Assembly (NCBI RefSeq): GCF_000721605.1
Contig: NZ_JOIZ01000005.1
Coordinates: 620,001-684,000, forward strand
DNA: 64,000 nt
Direction: 5' to 3'
Source of the DNA: Streptomyces sp. NRRL S-37
GTDB taxonomy: Bacteria > Actinomycetota > Actinomycetes > Streptomycetales > Streptomycetaceae
Position 1 is the stretch's first letter, and each line of letters begins with the position of its first letter. The notes beneath the pieces were generated by a model, which did not search any database, was not told the origin of the DNA, and saw only the letters and a program-made list of their open reading frames with translations. Below are positions 8,754-17,354 of this stretch, one piece after another. A program made the position numbers and the translations under genes.

Positions 8754-9416
8754 ATGCGCTCTCCCCTGCCCCCCTCCCCGGACTCCTTCTCCGTGCTGGA
8801 CCTCGCCCCCGTCGTGCCCGTCGTCGTCGTCGAGGACGCCGCCGACGCCGTACCGCTGGCGCGGGCGCTGGTGGCCGGGGGCCTGCCCGCGATCGAGGTG
8901 ACCCTGCGGACGCCCGCCGCGCTCGACGCGATCCGGGCGATCGCCGGTGAGGTGCCGGACGCCGTGGTCGGCGCCGGGACGGTGATCACACCGGCACAGG
9001 TGGACGAGGCGGTGGCGGCCGGGGCGCGGTTCCTGGTCAGCCCGGGGTGGACGGACGTCCTGCTGGAAGCCATGCGGGCGTCCGGGGTGCCGTTCCTGCC
9101 GGGGGTGTCGACCACCTCGGAGGTGGTGGCGCTCCTGGAGCGGGGGGTGCGGGAGATGAAGTTCTTCCCCGCGCAGGCGGCGGGCGGCACGGCGTATCTG
9201 AAGTCGCTCGCCGGTCCGCTGCCGCAGGCCCGCTTCTGCCCGACCGGGGGCATCGGTCCCGATTCCGCGCCGGACTATCTCGCGCTGCCCAACGTGGGGT
9301 GTGTGGGCGGGAGCTGGATGCTTCCGGCGGACGCGGTGGCCGCCCGGGACTGGGGGCGGGTCGAGGCGCTGGCGCGTGCGGCGGCGGGGCTCAGCGCAGG
9401 TGCGAGGTGTCGTTGA
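8754..9416 (+). CDS. eda: Bifunctional KHG/KDPG aldolase
   Basis: A 220-aa class I aldolase splitting 2-keto-3-deoxy-6-phosphogluconate (and 4-hydroxy-2-oxoglutarate) into pyruvate and an aldehyde. The visible motifs are PVVVVEDAADAVPLARAL, the substrate-binding Glu in GLPAIEVTLRTPAAL, GAGTVITPAQVDEA, PGVSTTSEV, the Schiff-base Lys in EMKFFPAQAAGG and CPTGGIGPDSA. The start at the ATG at 8754 is supported by AGGATG upstream and the family N-terminus. Its 3' end overlaps the convergent RNase H gene by 26 bp, with no room for a terminator between them. Confidence 0.93.
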   Translation: MRSPLPPSPDSFSVLDLAPVVPVVVVEDAADAVPLARALVAGGLPAIEVTLRTPAALDAIRAIAGEVPDAVVGAGTVITPAQVDEAVAAGARFLVSPGWTDVLLEAMRASGVPFLPGVSTTSEVVALLERGVREMKFFPAQAAGGTAYLKSLAGPLPQARFCPTGGIGPDSAPDYLALPNVGCVGGSWMLPADAVAARDWGRVEALARAAAGLSAGARCR

Positions 9417-10845
9417 ACAGGCGGACGCTGGCGTTGCCGTCGGCGTAGTACGCCACGGCGGAGAGGGATGCCGCCGAGAGTTCCATGCGGAACAGGGACT
9501 CGGGCGGGGCGCCCAGGGCGAGGCGTACGAGGGTCTTGATCGGTGTCACATGGGTGACGAGCAGGACCGTACGGCCGCGGTACTCGGCGGTCAGTCGGTC
9601 GCGGGTGGCGGCGACCCGGGCGGCGGTGGCCGCGAAGCTCTCGCCGCCGCCGGTGGGTTCGGCGTCCGGGGAGGACAGCCAGGCGTTCAGGTCGTCGGGG
9701 TGGCGTTCGCGGACCTCGCCGAAGGTGAGGCCCTCCCAGGCGCCGAAGTCCGTCTCGCGCAGCCCGTCCTCCACGGCCACGTCGAGCCCGAGACGGGCGG
9801 CGACGATGCCGGCGGTCTCGCGGGTACGGGCGAGGGGCGAGGCGACGACCGCCTGGACGGTGCCGCGCCGGGCGAGGAACTCGGCGGCCTTCTCGGCCTG
9901 TTCCCGGCCGGCGGAGGAGAGGGAGGGGTCGCTGCCGCCACTGCCCGAGAAGCGCTTCTGCGGGGTCAGCGGGGTCTCACCGTGCCGCAGCAGCACGAAG
10001 GTGGCGGGCGGCCCCAGATCGGCGGGCGCCCACCCGGCGGCGGGCGTGGCGACGGCCCGCGCGGCACGGAGATCGGCGTCGGCCTTGGCTTCGGCGCCGG
10101 CGGCCTCGGCGACGGTGGCGCCCTCGGGGGCGGCACCGGTCCCGGCCGCCCCGGAGGCGGGTGCGGCACCGGTGCCGATGGCTCGTGCGGCCCGTACCTC
10201 CGCGTCGGCTCTCACGCCGTCGGGTCCGGAAACGGTGGCACCGGAAGCGGCGGCACCGGCGGACGCGGCTTCGGTACCGGCGGTCTCGCCGGACCGGGTG
10301 TCGGCGGCGGGACCCCCGGGCGCCGATGCCAGTGCCGCCCGGGCGCGGGCCGCGCCCGCCGTGGCGTCGCCGGGTGGGCCCGACGGCTCGGGGAGGTCGA
10401 GGGCGGCGCGGGAGGTCGCCGCCGACCACGCCTCGCCCCGCTTGCCCGCGTCCATCGCCTCGTTGGCGAGGCGGTCGGCGTGCTTGTTCCGCGCGCGGGG
10501 GATCCACTCGTAGGTGACCCGCTCCGGCGGGAAGACCCGCGCCGCCTCCGCCGCGAGCGGCTTCATCGCCGGGTGCTTGATCTTCCAGCGGCCCGTCATC
10601 TGCTCGATGACGAGCTTGGAGTCCATCCGGACGTGGACCCGTGCCTCCGGGTCGAGCTCACGGGCGGCGCGCAGGCCGGCCAGCAGGCCCCGGTACTCGG
10701 CGACGTTGTTGGTGGCGACACCGAGGTACTCGGCCGCCTCCACCAGGGTCTCCCCCGTCGCCGCGTCACTCACCACGGCCCCGTAGCCCGCGGGCCCCGG
10801 GTTGCCCCGCGACCCGCCGTCCGCCTCGACGATGAACTCCCGCAC
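9391..10845 (-). CDS. rnhC: Bifunctional RNase HI / histidine-phosphatase protein
   Basis: A 484-aa protein. Residues 1-140 are RNase HI with D9 (EADGGSRGNPGPAG), E50 (TNNVAEYRG), D75 (VRMDSKL) and D124 (RNKHADRLANEA). Residues about 145-280 are an Ala/Gly-rich linker. From about 283 comes a phosphoglycerate-mutase-like (CobC-type) phosphatase with LLRHGETPLT, RTRETAGIVA and LLVTHVTPIK. In mycobacteria the same fusion (RnhC, Rv2228c) degrades RNA-DNA hybrids and has acid/alpha-ribazole phosphatase activity. The neighbouring order (zinc ribbon, Nif3-like) matches the mycobacterial locus, supporting a conserved operon. The long linker is unusual and repetitive. Confidence 0.95.
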   Translation of the reverse strand: MREFIVEADGGSRGNPGPAGYGAVVSDAATGETLVEAAEYLGVATNNVAEYRGLLAGLRAARELDPEARVHVRMDSKLVIEQMTGRWKIKHPAMKPLAAEAARVFPPERVTYEWIPRARNKHADRLANEAMDAGKRGEAWSAATSRAALDLPEPSGPPGDATAGAARARAALASAPGGPAADTRSGETAGTEAASAGAAASGATVSGPDGVRADAEVRAARAIGTGAAPASGAAGTGAAPEGATVAEAAGAEAKADADLRAARAVATPAAGWAPADLGPPATFVLLRHGETPLTPQKRFSGSGGSDPSLSSAGREQAEKAAEFLARRGTVQAVVASPLARTRETAGIVAARLGLDVAVEDGLRETDFGAWEGLTFGEVRERHPDDLNAWLSSPDAEPTGGGESFAATAARVAATRDRLTAEYRGRTVLLVTHVTPIKTLVRLALGAPPESLFRMELSAASLSAVAYYADGNASVRLFNDTSHLR

Positions 10846-10857
10846 CGCCAGGGCCCC

Positions 10858-11601
10858 TTACAGCCCGGACTCGGACGTACGCACCAGGATGCGCCGGCAG
10901 TTCTCGCAGCGCACCACCGTGTCGGGGGCGGCGGAACGGATCTCGTTCAGCTCGGTGATGGCGAGCTCCTGGCGGCAGCCCTGGCAGGTGCGGGCGTACA
11001 GCTTCGCCGCGCCGATGCCGCCCTGCTGCTCGCGCAGCTTCTCGTACAGGCTCAGCAGCGGGGCGGGCACGGAGGCCGCGACGACCTCGCGCTCCTTCGT
11101 CACCGAGGCGGCCTCGCCGTCGATCTCCTCGACGGCCGCGTCGCGGCGCGCGGTGGCGTCGTCGATCCTCCCCTGCACGGAGCCGACCCGCTCGGTCAGC
11201 TCGGCGACCCGCTCCTGCGCGGACTCGCGGCGCTCCATGACCTCCAGGACGACGTCCTCCAGGTCGCCCTGCCGCTTGGCGAGGGAGGCGATCTCGCGCT
11301 GGAGGTTCTCCAGGTCCTTGGGCGAGGAGACGGCACCGGAGTCGAGGCGCTTCTGGTCGCGGGCGGCGCGCTGGCGCACCTGGTCGACGTCCTGCTCGGC
11401 CTTGGTCTGGTCGCGGGCGCAGTCGCTCTCCTCGGTCTGCGCGGCGACGAGCAGGTCGCGGAGCTGGGTGAGGTCCCGGTTCAGCGACTCGATCTCGGCG
11501 TGCTCGGGCAGCGACCTCCGCTTGTGCGCGAGCTGCTGGAGGCGGACGTCGAGGTCCTGGACGTCGAGGAGTCGGATCTGGTCGGCGGGCGCGGCGTTCA
11601 G
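10858..11601 (-). CDS. Zinc-ribbon coiled-coil protein (Rv2229c-like)
   Basis: A 247-aa protein. Residues about 10-180 form a long antiparallel coiled coil (QIRLLDVQDLDVRLQQLAHK onwards). The C-terminus carries a C4 zinc ribbon, CQGC and CENC, ahead of a basic tail. The family is conserved across actinobacteria and related to the Helicobacter HP0958-type chaperone fold; its function is unsettled. No ATG, GTG or TTG fits the start. The frame opens at CTG (11601-11599), which overlaps the upstream Nif3 stop (CTGA) and has GGAG at a normal distance. It sits 12 bp before the RNase H gene in the same operon. Confidence 0.9.
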   Translation of the reverse strand: MNAAPADQIRLLDVQDLDVRLQQLAHKRRSLPEHAEIESLNRDLTQLRDLLVAAQTEESDCARDQTKAEQDVDQVRQRAARDQKRLDSGAVSSPKDLENLQREIASLAKRQGDLEDVVLEVMERRESAQERVAELTERVGSVQGRIDDATARRDAAVEEIDGEAASVTKEREVVAASVPAPLLSLYEKLREQQGGIGAAKLYARTCQGCRQELAITELNEIRSAAPDTVVRCENCRRILVRTSESGL

Positions 11602-12455
11602 TTGGGGGCTCCAGATGTGTCGGTGGTGGCGGGAGACGCCGCGTGGGCGGTCCAGGGGTCGGTGACCGTCTTCGAGACGTGGACCCGCAGGTCCCATCCG
11701 TGGCGGTCGGAGATCTCGTCGAGCTGGGCTGCCGCCAGCTCGCACCAGGGCCACTCGGTGGCCCAGTGCGCCGCGTCGAGCAGCGCGAGAGGACTGTGGG
11801 CGCGGGCCTCGGAGGCCGGGTGGTGGCGCAGGTCCGCGGTGAGGAAGGCGTCCACGCCGGCGGCCCGGACGTGGTCGAAGAGGCTGTCGCCGGAGCCGCC
11901 GCTGACGGCGACCGTGCGCACGAGCGCGTCGGGGTCGCCGGCGACGCGGATGCCCTGCGCGGTGGCGGGGAGGCGTGCGGCGGCGCGGGCCGCGAGGTCG
12001 CGGACGGTCAGCGGGTGGTCGAGCTCGCAGACGCGGCCCAGGCCCCGGCGGCCGTCCGGGTCGGACGGGTCCGGCACGAGGGGGCGTACGACCCTGAGGT
12101 CCAGCGCGCCGGCGAGGGCGTCCGAGACGCCCGGGTCGGCGGTGTCGGCGTTGGTGTGGGCGACGTGCAGGGCGATGTCGTTCTTGATGAGCGTGTGCAC
12201 CACGCGGCCCTTGAAGGTGGAGGCCGCGACCGTGGTCGTCCCGCGCAGGTAGAGCGGGTGGTGGGTGACCAGCAGGTCGGCGTCCAGCTTCACGGCCTCG
12301 TCGACGGTCTCCCGGACCGGGTCGACGGCGAACAGGACCCGTGTGACCTCCTGGCCGGGCTCGCCCACGACGGTGCCGACCGCGTCCCAGGACTCGGCCC
12401 GCTCGGCGGGCCACAGGTTCTCCAGCGCGGCGATGACTTCTGACAGACGGGGCAC
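11598..12455 (-). CDS. Nif3-like dinuclear metal centre protein
   Basis: A 285-aa protein from GTG at 12455, giving the family N-terminus VPRLSEVIAALENLWPAERA. Metal ligands are visible in DLLVTHHPLYLRG, LHVAHTNADTA, FLTADLRHH and LLDAAHWATEW. Nif3/YqfO/YbgI proteins form toroidal hexamers with two metals per subunit. Reported roles include GTP cyclohydrolase I type 2, but the physiological reaction is uncertain. It is the first gene of the three-gene operon that runs into the zinc-ribbon and RNase H genes. Confidence 0.93.
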   Translation of the reverse strand: MPRLSEVIAALENLWPAERAESWDAVGTVVGEPGQEVTRVLFAVDPVRETVDEAVKLDADLLVTHHPLYLRGTTTVAASTFKGRVVHTLIKNDIALHVAHTNADTADPGVSDALAGALDLRVVRPLVPDPSDPDGRRGLGRVCELDHPLTVRDLAARAAARLPATAQGIRVAGDPDALVRTVAVSGGSGDSLFDHVRAAGVDAFLTADLRHHPASEARAHSPLALLDAAHWATEWPWCELAAAQLDEISDRHGWDLRVHVSKTVTDPWTAHAASPATTDTSGAPN

Positions 12456-12654
12456 GCTGCCAAGGCTACCTGGGCGGCCTCGCGCGCCTGAACCGGCGCC
12501 GCCCTCGCCGGCCGGCGCCCCGGCCCCTGGAGCACACGTCCGCCTCCCCCTCAGGCGAATCGTTCCTGGAGCACCCTTACGTGTGAAGTGCGGGCCCACC
12601 GGTCCGCCGTCCGCGCGTGCGCGACCTACTTTCGTCACCGGAGGTGACCGAACG

Positions 12655-13983
12655 ATGACGGTCTGTGCCATCGAACCCGCGGCGGGACACGAGGAGGGAG
12701 CCGGACGGGCGGGCTGCGCCATCACCGCCGACGGTTCCTACGCCGCACGGCTCGCCCTCGCCGGCGACTCCTTCTTCCCGGAGCGCTGGACCCTGGACGG
12801 CCCCGAGCCCTACGCGGTGCCGCTGCCCGGCAACCAGCCCGAGGAACCCGGCACCGAGGTGCAACCCCTGAGCGACGGGCGGGTCCTCATCCACCGGCTG
12901 GTGGGCGGACGGCACGCCTTCTCCCTGCTGTACCCGGCCGGTCCCGGCACCGGTGAGCTGCCGCTGGGCACGGTCGAGTGCCCGGACGAGGGCACCCGGC
13001 TGCGGCTGCTGCCGCCCGCGCCGGACGGGGAGCGGGCGTACGCCCTCGCCGTGGGCCGGCGGTCGACGGTGGTGTGGATGGTGGCGGGCGGCGCGTTCGG
13101 ACCCGAGCAGCTCGCGGAGGTTCCCGGGCACTGCTCGGGCGGGGTGTGGCTGGACCGCGAGGGGCGGATGCTGGCGCTGGACCGGGAGAGCGGCGGGCGC
13201 ACCAAGGCGGTCGTGGTGGACCTGGAGCGCGGCGGCGAGATGTCCCCGCTGCTGCAGATCGCCGACGGCAGCGACGACCGGTTGCTGCTGGCCGACCCGG
13301 ACAGCGGGCTGCTGCTGATCCGCTCGGACGCGCCGTCACCCGGGCGGAGCCGGCTGGGCTGGGGGGTGCTGGGCAGCACGCTGCCGGTGCGCTTCCCGGA
13401 GTGCCTGCGACTGGCGGACTGTACGGTCACGCCGTTCGCGATCCAGCCGGGGCAGATGCTGACGCCGGAGGGCTGCGCGGTGGCGCTGCGCGTCGACGGC
13501 GCGTTCGGCAGCTGGGTCGGGGTGTGGCGGCCGGCGGAGCGGCGGGTGCACCACTTCCCGGCGCCGGCGGGGTGGCTGGCCGGCGCGGGGCTGTGGACCG
13601 CGGACGGGGTGCTGCGGCTGCCGTACGCCACCGGGGCGGTGCCGTGCGGTGTGGCCGGGCTGCGGGCTCCCGGACAGGAGCGGCGGCGGGCGGGGCTGGA
13701 CGTCCGTCCGCCGGTGGAGCGCCCGGAGGCTCCGGGTCCCGGCGAGGGCCCGGCGCGTGCCGGGTTCGGGCCCGGGACGGTGCCGGACGGCCGGGCGCCC
13801 TCCCCCGACGCACCCACGCACGAGGACCTTCCGTCCCAACTCCCCTACTGCTCAGGCGACATGATCGGCCACCTGCTCCCGCCCCACGTCGAGCCCCCGG
13901 CGCACCACGACCCCGGCGCCCCCTCCGCGCCCCGTCCCGTCCCCTTGCAACAGGCGCCTCTGGGACAGCTTGTAACGAAGTAG
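12655..13983 (+). CDS. Conserved Streptomyces protein, beta-propeller-like, unknown function
   Basis: A 442-aa protein from an ATG preceded by GGAGGTGACC at ideal spacing. Repeating beta-hairpin units of the form GGVWLDREGRMLALDRESGG and DRLLLADPDSGLLLIR suggest a WD/YWTD-like propeller in residues 20-330. The last 90 residues are proline-rich and disordered. There is no signal peptide or membrane span. I cannot assign a function. Confidence 0.75.
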   Translation: MTVCAIEPAAGHEEGAGRAGCAITADGSYAARLALAGDSFFPERWTLDGPEPYAVPLPGNQPEEPGTEVQPLSDGRVLIHRLVGGRHAFSLLYPAGPGTGELPLGTVECPDEGTRLRLLPPAPDGERAYALAVGRRSTVVWMVAGGAFGPEQLAEVPGHCSGGVWLDREGRMLALDRESGGRTKAVVVDLERGGEMSPLLQIADGSDDRLLLADPDSGLLLIRSDAPSPGRSRLGWGVLGSTLPVRFPECLRLADCTVTPFAIQPGQMLTPEGCAVALRVDGAFGSWVGVWRPAERRVHHFPAPAGWLAGAGLWTADGVLRLPYATGAVPCGVAGLRAPGQERRRAGLDVRPPVERPEAPGPGEGPARAGFGPGTVPDGRAPSPDAPTHEDLPSQLPYCSGDMIGHLLPPHVEPPAHHDPGAPSAPRPVPLQQAPLGQLVTK

Positions 13984-14080
13984 TGCCGGTCGGCGTGGTC
14001 GCCTGGATCCGGGTGGTGGTGTGCCGGTTACACTCGCCCGGCTGTAGGAAAGATCATGTTTACGGGGTGAGTTCCTTCCG

Positions 14081-14248
14081 ATGAACGACGTCAGCACGAA
14101 CGAGTCGCGGCCCACCGAGGACGGACAGGCCGCTGTCGGACACGGCAAGCACCGGGGCCCGGTCTCCACGCAGGACGCGGAAGCGTCCCCGCGCGGCCGG
14201 CACCGCAGGCCGGAGCAGGTGAGCGAGTACGCCGGATCGGCCGCCTGA
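14081..14248 (+). CDS. Small basic-acidic protein, 55 aa
   Basis: The ATG at 14081 opens 55 codons, MNDVSTNESRPTEDGQAAVG followed by a His/Arg-rich middle (HGKHRG, RGRHRRPEQV), ending at 14248 just before a large hairpin. Codon use is typical and TTCCTTCCG precedes the start. It resembles small, highly conserved, disordered Streptomyces proteins of unknown role. There is a likely promoter in the AT-richer stretch at 14020-14060. Confidence 0.6.
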   Translation: MNDVSTNESRPTEDGQAAVGHGKHRGPVSTQDAEASPRGRHRRPEQVSEYAGSAA

Positions 14249-14276
14249 CCCCACGTCGGGCACACGATCCGCAACC

Positions 14277-14320
14277 GAGCCGGGCCCCGGCCGTCCTCGA
14301 GGACGGCCGGGGCCCGGCTC
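14277..14320. terminator. Bidirectional terminator hairpin
   Basis: A perfect 44-nt palindrome with 22-nt arms (14277-14298 and 14299-14320) lies between the end of the 55-aa gene and the stop of the convergent MaoC gene, whose last codon it overlaps by two bases. The symmetry and placement fit termination from both sides. It has no U-tract, as is usual in Streptomyces. Confidence 0.8.
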
Positions 14321-15179
14321 AGTCGTGTCCGACCGTCGTACCGGCGAGCACCGGCGCGTCGCCCCGCTCGACGGCACCGACGAGCACCCGTACCGCGCCG
14401 TCCCCGCGCCACATCCGGATCCGCAGCGTCTCGCCCGGGTACACGACCCCGGCGAACCGGGTGGCACAGGAGCGGACGCGGGTGACGTCGCCGTCGAGCA
14501 GGGTGTCGACGACCGCCTTGAGGGTCATGCCGTAGGTGCACAGGCCGTGCAGGACGGGCCGTTCGAACCCGGCGCGCGCGGCGAACTCCGGGTCGGCGTG
14601 CAGGGGGTTCAGGTCGCCGGAGAGGCGGTAGAGCAGGGCCTGGTCCTCGCGGACGGCGCGTTCGACGATCCGGTCCGGCTCCCCGGCGGGCGGCTCGTGC
14701 CGCACGGACGGGCCGCGGTCCCCGCCCCAGCCGCCTTCGCCGCGTACGTGGATGTGCGCCTCGTCGGTCCACAGCGGGCCGTCGGCGTCGGCGGCCTCGG
14801 TGCGCATGACGAGGACGGCCGCCGTGTCCTTGTCGTGGACGGCGGTGATACGGGCGGTGGTGGTGGCGGTGCCCTCGGCCGGCAGGGGGCGGCGGTGCGC
14901 GGTGAGCGACTGGCCGGCGTGGAGGACGCGGGCGAGGTCCACGTCGATGCCGGGGAGGGAGAGCGCGCCGGTCACACCGGGCGGGCCGCCGCCCGCGACG
15001 GTGGCGAAGCTCGGCAGGACGCGCAGCCGGGATTCGAGGGTGTAGCGCAGTTCGCGGGGGTCGGTGGCGGGGCGGCCCGCGCCGATGCCGAGGTGGTAGA
15101 GGAGGACGTCCTCGGGGGTCCAGGAGATGCCGGCGGTGCGGGGCGGGGCGGCCAGGGCCTTGGCTGCGTCGATGGGCAT
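14319..15179 (-). CDS. MaoC-family double hot-dog dehydratase (enoyl-CoA hydratase 2-like)
   Basis: A 286-aa protein from an ATG with GGAG upstream. It begins MPIDAAKALAAPPRTAGISW, and the N-terminal half matches the degenerate hot-dog of two-domain MaoC proteins (VLLYHLGIGAG, LPSFATVAG). The C-terminal half keeps the hydratase-2 motif YRLSGDLNPLHADPEFAARAGF (shown here in parts) and PVLHGLCTYGM, with the catalytic Asp and His. The expected reaction is reversible hydration of 2-enoyl-CoA to (R)-3-hydroxyacyl-CoA. It is followed on the same strand by nothing; the MFS gene lies upstream with a 90-bp gap. Confidence 0.92.
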   Translation of the reverse strand: MPIDAAKALAAPPRTAGISWTPEDVLLYHLGIGAGRPATDPRELRYTLESRLRVLPSFATVAGGGPPGVTGALSLPGIDVDLARVLHAGQSLTAHRRPLPAEGTATTTARITAVHDKDTAAVLVMRTEAADADGPLWTDEAHIHVRGEGGWGGDRGPSVRHEPPAGEPDRIVERAVREDQALLYRLSGDLNPLHADPEFAARAGFERPVLHGLCTYGMTLKAVVDTLLDGDVTRVRSCATRFAGVVYPGETLRIRMWRGDGAVRVLVGAVERGDAPVLAGTTVGHD

Positions 15180-15268
15180 GAGGGCTCCTGTCGCGTCGTT
15201 CCCGGGGGTGGGGGTGGCCGGGCGGGGGCGGGGCGCTCCGCCGGCGCCTGCCGGTGCCGGTGCGCAGG

Positions 15269-16699
15269 CTAACGCTCCTCCTTCGTCCTCCTCGGCAGCC
15301 ACAGCCACATCACCACCGCGCCGGCCGCCAGCAGTGCCGTGCCGGTGCGGAAGGCCAGGGCGTAGCCCTCCGTCAGGGAGTGCGGGGTGCGGGTGGTGCC
15401 CGTGCGGGCCGCCGCGATCGTGGACATGATCGCGAGGCCCAGGGAACCGCCCATCGTGCGGGAGGTGTTGACCAGCCCGGAGACCAGGCCGGCCTCCTCC
15501 GGTGCAGCGCCGGACGTGGCCAGCGAGGCCAGCGGGGTGGCGGCGACGCCCGCACCGAGCATCATCAGGATGCCGGGGAACATGATCGCGGTGAGGTACG
15601 CCCCGTCGGCGGTCATCGTCGACTGCCAGCCGAAGCCGGTCGTCGCGATCAGCGTGCCGAGCACGGCCACGGTGCGCGGTCCCGCCGCGCGCATCAGCCG
15701 GGGCGCGAGCTTGGAGCCGATGATCACGGCGAGCGAGCTCGGCACCAGGGCCAGTCCGGCCTCCAGCGGGGTGTAGCCGAGCACGTTCTGGGCGTACAGG
15801 GTCATGAAGAACCACATGCAGAACATGGCGGAGCCGCTGATGAGCATCGCCACATTCGCCGACGCCACCGACCGCAGCCGCAGCAGCCCGAGCGGCATCA
15901 GCGGGGCCTTGGCCCGTGCCTCGGCGAGGAGGAACAGGCCGAGGAGGGCAAGCCCCGCGCACAGCGGCACCAGCGTGGCCGCCGCCGTCCAGCCCTCGGA
16001 CTCGGTCTGTGAGATGCCGTACGCGAGGGTGGCGAGGCCGGCCGTCACCAGCAGCGCGCCCGGCAGGTCGAGCCGCCGTCCGTCCCCGGCCCGGCTCTCC
16101 GTCAGCCACCGGGCGGCCCCGGCCAGCACGAGCGCTCCGACGGGTACGTTGATCAGCAGCACCCACCGCCACGACAGCGCCTCCACGAGCACCCCGCCGA
16201 CGAATCCGCCGGCCGCGCCGCCGCCCGCCCCGACGGCCGTCCAGGTCGCTATGGCCCGGGCGCGGGCCGCGCCCTCCGGCACGGCGGAGGTGACGAGGGT
16301 GAGCGTGGAGGGCGCCAGGACGGCCGCCCCGAGCCCCTGCACGGCCCGCGCCAGCAGCAACTGCCAGCCGTCCTGGGCGAGCCCGCCGGCCAGTGAGGCC
16401 AGCGTGAACAGGCCGAGGCCGACGAGGAACATCCGCTTGCGCCCGTAGAGGTCGCCGGCGCGTCCGCCGAGCAGCATGAAGCCGGCGAAGGCGATGGCGT
16501 ACGCGTTCACCACCCACTGCAGGCCCTGCTCGCCGAGCGCCAGCCCGCCGCGCACGGACGGCAGGGCGACGTTCACCACCGAGATGTCGAGGACGACGAG
16601 GAACTGCCCGGCACAGGCGAGCGCCACCACCAGCCACACGGACGGGGTGGCGCGGGCGGATCCGCGGGCGGTGCCGGTGGTCTCGAGCATGTGCGCCAT
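15269..16699 (-). CDS. MFS multidrug-type exporter, 14-TM DHA2 family
   Basis: A 476-aa protein with about 14 hydrophobic segments. It shows VLDISVVNVALPSVRGGL (antiporter motif D1), GRAGDLYGRKRMF (motif A, loop 2-3) and ARAVQGLGAAVLAPSTLTLV, plus motif C near residues 145-165. It belongs with EmrB/QacA drug:proton antiporters. A second ATG three codons in (16690) is an alternative start. The C-terminal end, RRTKEER, is short and basic. No regulator is adjacent, so the substrate is unknown. Confidence 0.93.
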   Translation of the reverse strand: MAHMLETTGTARGSARATPSVWLVVALACAGQFLVVLDISVVNVALPSVRGGLALGEQGLQWVVNAYAIAFAGFMLLGGRAGDLYGRKRMFLVGLGLFTLASLAGGLAQDGWQLLLARAVQGLGAAVLAPSTLTLVTSAVPEGAARARAIATWTAVGAGGGAAGGFVGGVLVEALSWRWVLLINVPVGALVLAGAARWLTESRAGDGRRLDLPGALLVTAGLATLAYGISQTESEGWTAAATLVPLCAGLALLGLFLLAEARAKAPLMPLGLLRLRSVASANVAMLISGSAMFCMWFFMTLYAQNVLGYTPLEAGLALVPSSLAVIIGSKLAPRLMRAAGPRTVAVLGTLIATTGFGWQSTMTADGAYLTAIMFPGILMMLGAGVAATPLASLATSGAAPEEAGLVSGLVNTSRTMGGSLGLAIMSTIAAARTGTTRTPHSLTEGYALAFRTGTALLAAGAVVMWLWLPRRTKEER

Positions 16700-16829
16700 G
16701 CTCTCAACCGGGGCTCCGCCCCGTCATCGGCTTTTCGTCCGAGGTGGACCAGGTCTCCGGACCTGGGCGCGGACACGGACCCGGGCCCGGACCCGGACGT
16801 AAACCCGGCCCCGGGCCCGGGGCCGGCGG
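16700..16829. repeat. Low-complexity GC repeat between convergent ends
   Basis: Positions 16762-16826 are short direct and inverted iterations of CGGGCCCGGACC-type units. They separate the MFS start from the stop of the WGxxGxxG gene. The block can fold into several hairpins and may act as a terminator for the latter. Confidence 0.5.
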
Positions 16830-17087
16830 TCACATGCGGGTGGCGCCGCTGGTGTTCCGGTGTTCGCGCTTGCTCTTACGGGGGATGAGCCCGGCCAGTC
16901 CCAGCAGGCCGAGCAGGCCCCACAGTCCGCCGTTGCCGCCGTCGTCGTCGTTGTTGTCGTCCTGCGCCTGTACGACCGTGGCGGTGGTCGGCTGGGCCGT
17001 CTGCTCGGTGGTCTGGCCGAACGCCGCACCGACCGGGGCGATGGCGAGCAGGACGCCGATGACGACGGTGCCTACGAATTTGCGCAT
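16830..17087 (-). CDS. WGxxGxxG-type small surface protein
   Basis: An 85-aa protein from the ATG at 17087, preceded by GAGGGAGACAGCA; an upstream in-frame ATG has no ribosome site. There is a signal peptide at residues 1-24 (MRKFVGTVVIGVLLAIAPVG), then a Gln/Thr/Asp linker and the C-terminal sorting-like motif WGLLGLLGLAGLIPRK with a basic tail. This matches the WGxxGxxG family, whose members are exported and retained by the C-terminal hydrophobic segment; their function is unknown. The upstream 200 bp is AT-richer than the neighbourhood and holds the promoters of both divergent genes. Confidence 0.85.
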   Translation of the reverse strand: MRKFVGTVVIGVLLAIAPVGAAFGQTTEQTAQPTTATVVQAQDDNNDDDGGNGGLWGLLGLLGLAGLIPRKSKREHRNTSGATRM

Positions 17088-17354
17088 TGCTGTCTCCCTC
17101 ATCTCAGTGGTCCCAGCAGTCGCTTTCGCACCGTCCGTAGTGCCCCTTTCTTTCCTCAAAAGACATGGAATGCGAGAAATGAAAGGAACTTTTTGATTTC
17201 CGCTTCAACTTCAACCGGATGGACCGGCACCGGTCGACACCCAAGGAACGGTCAAGAATTCGTTAGTGGTTCGAAGCATCGGAATAGTTGCCTCGGTGTA
17301 CGGGGTTCGGACTGCACGTACCCCGCACACGGCCGGCCCTGGAGGCACCTTTCC

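Noticed and set aside
9301..12252. 983-codon plus-strand open frame
   Set aside because: A long antisense frame caused by high GC over three minus-strand genes with clear domains.
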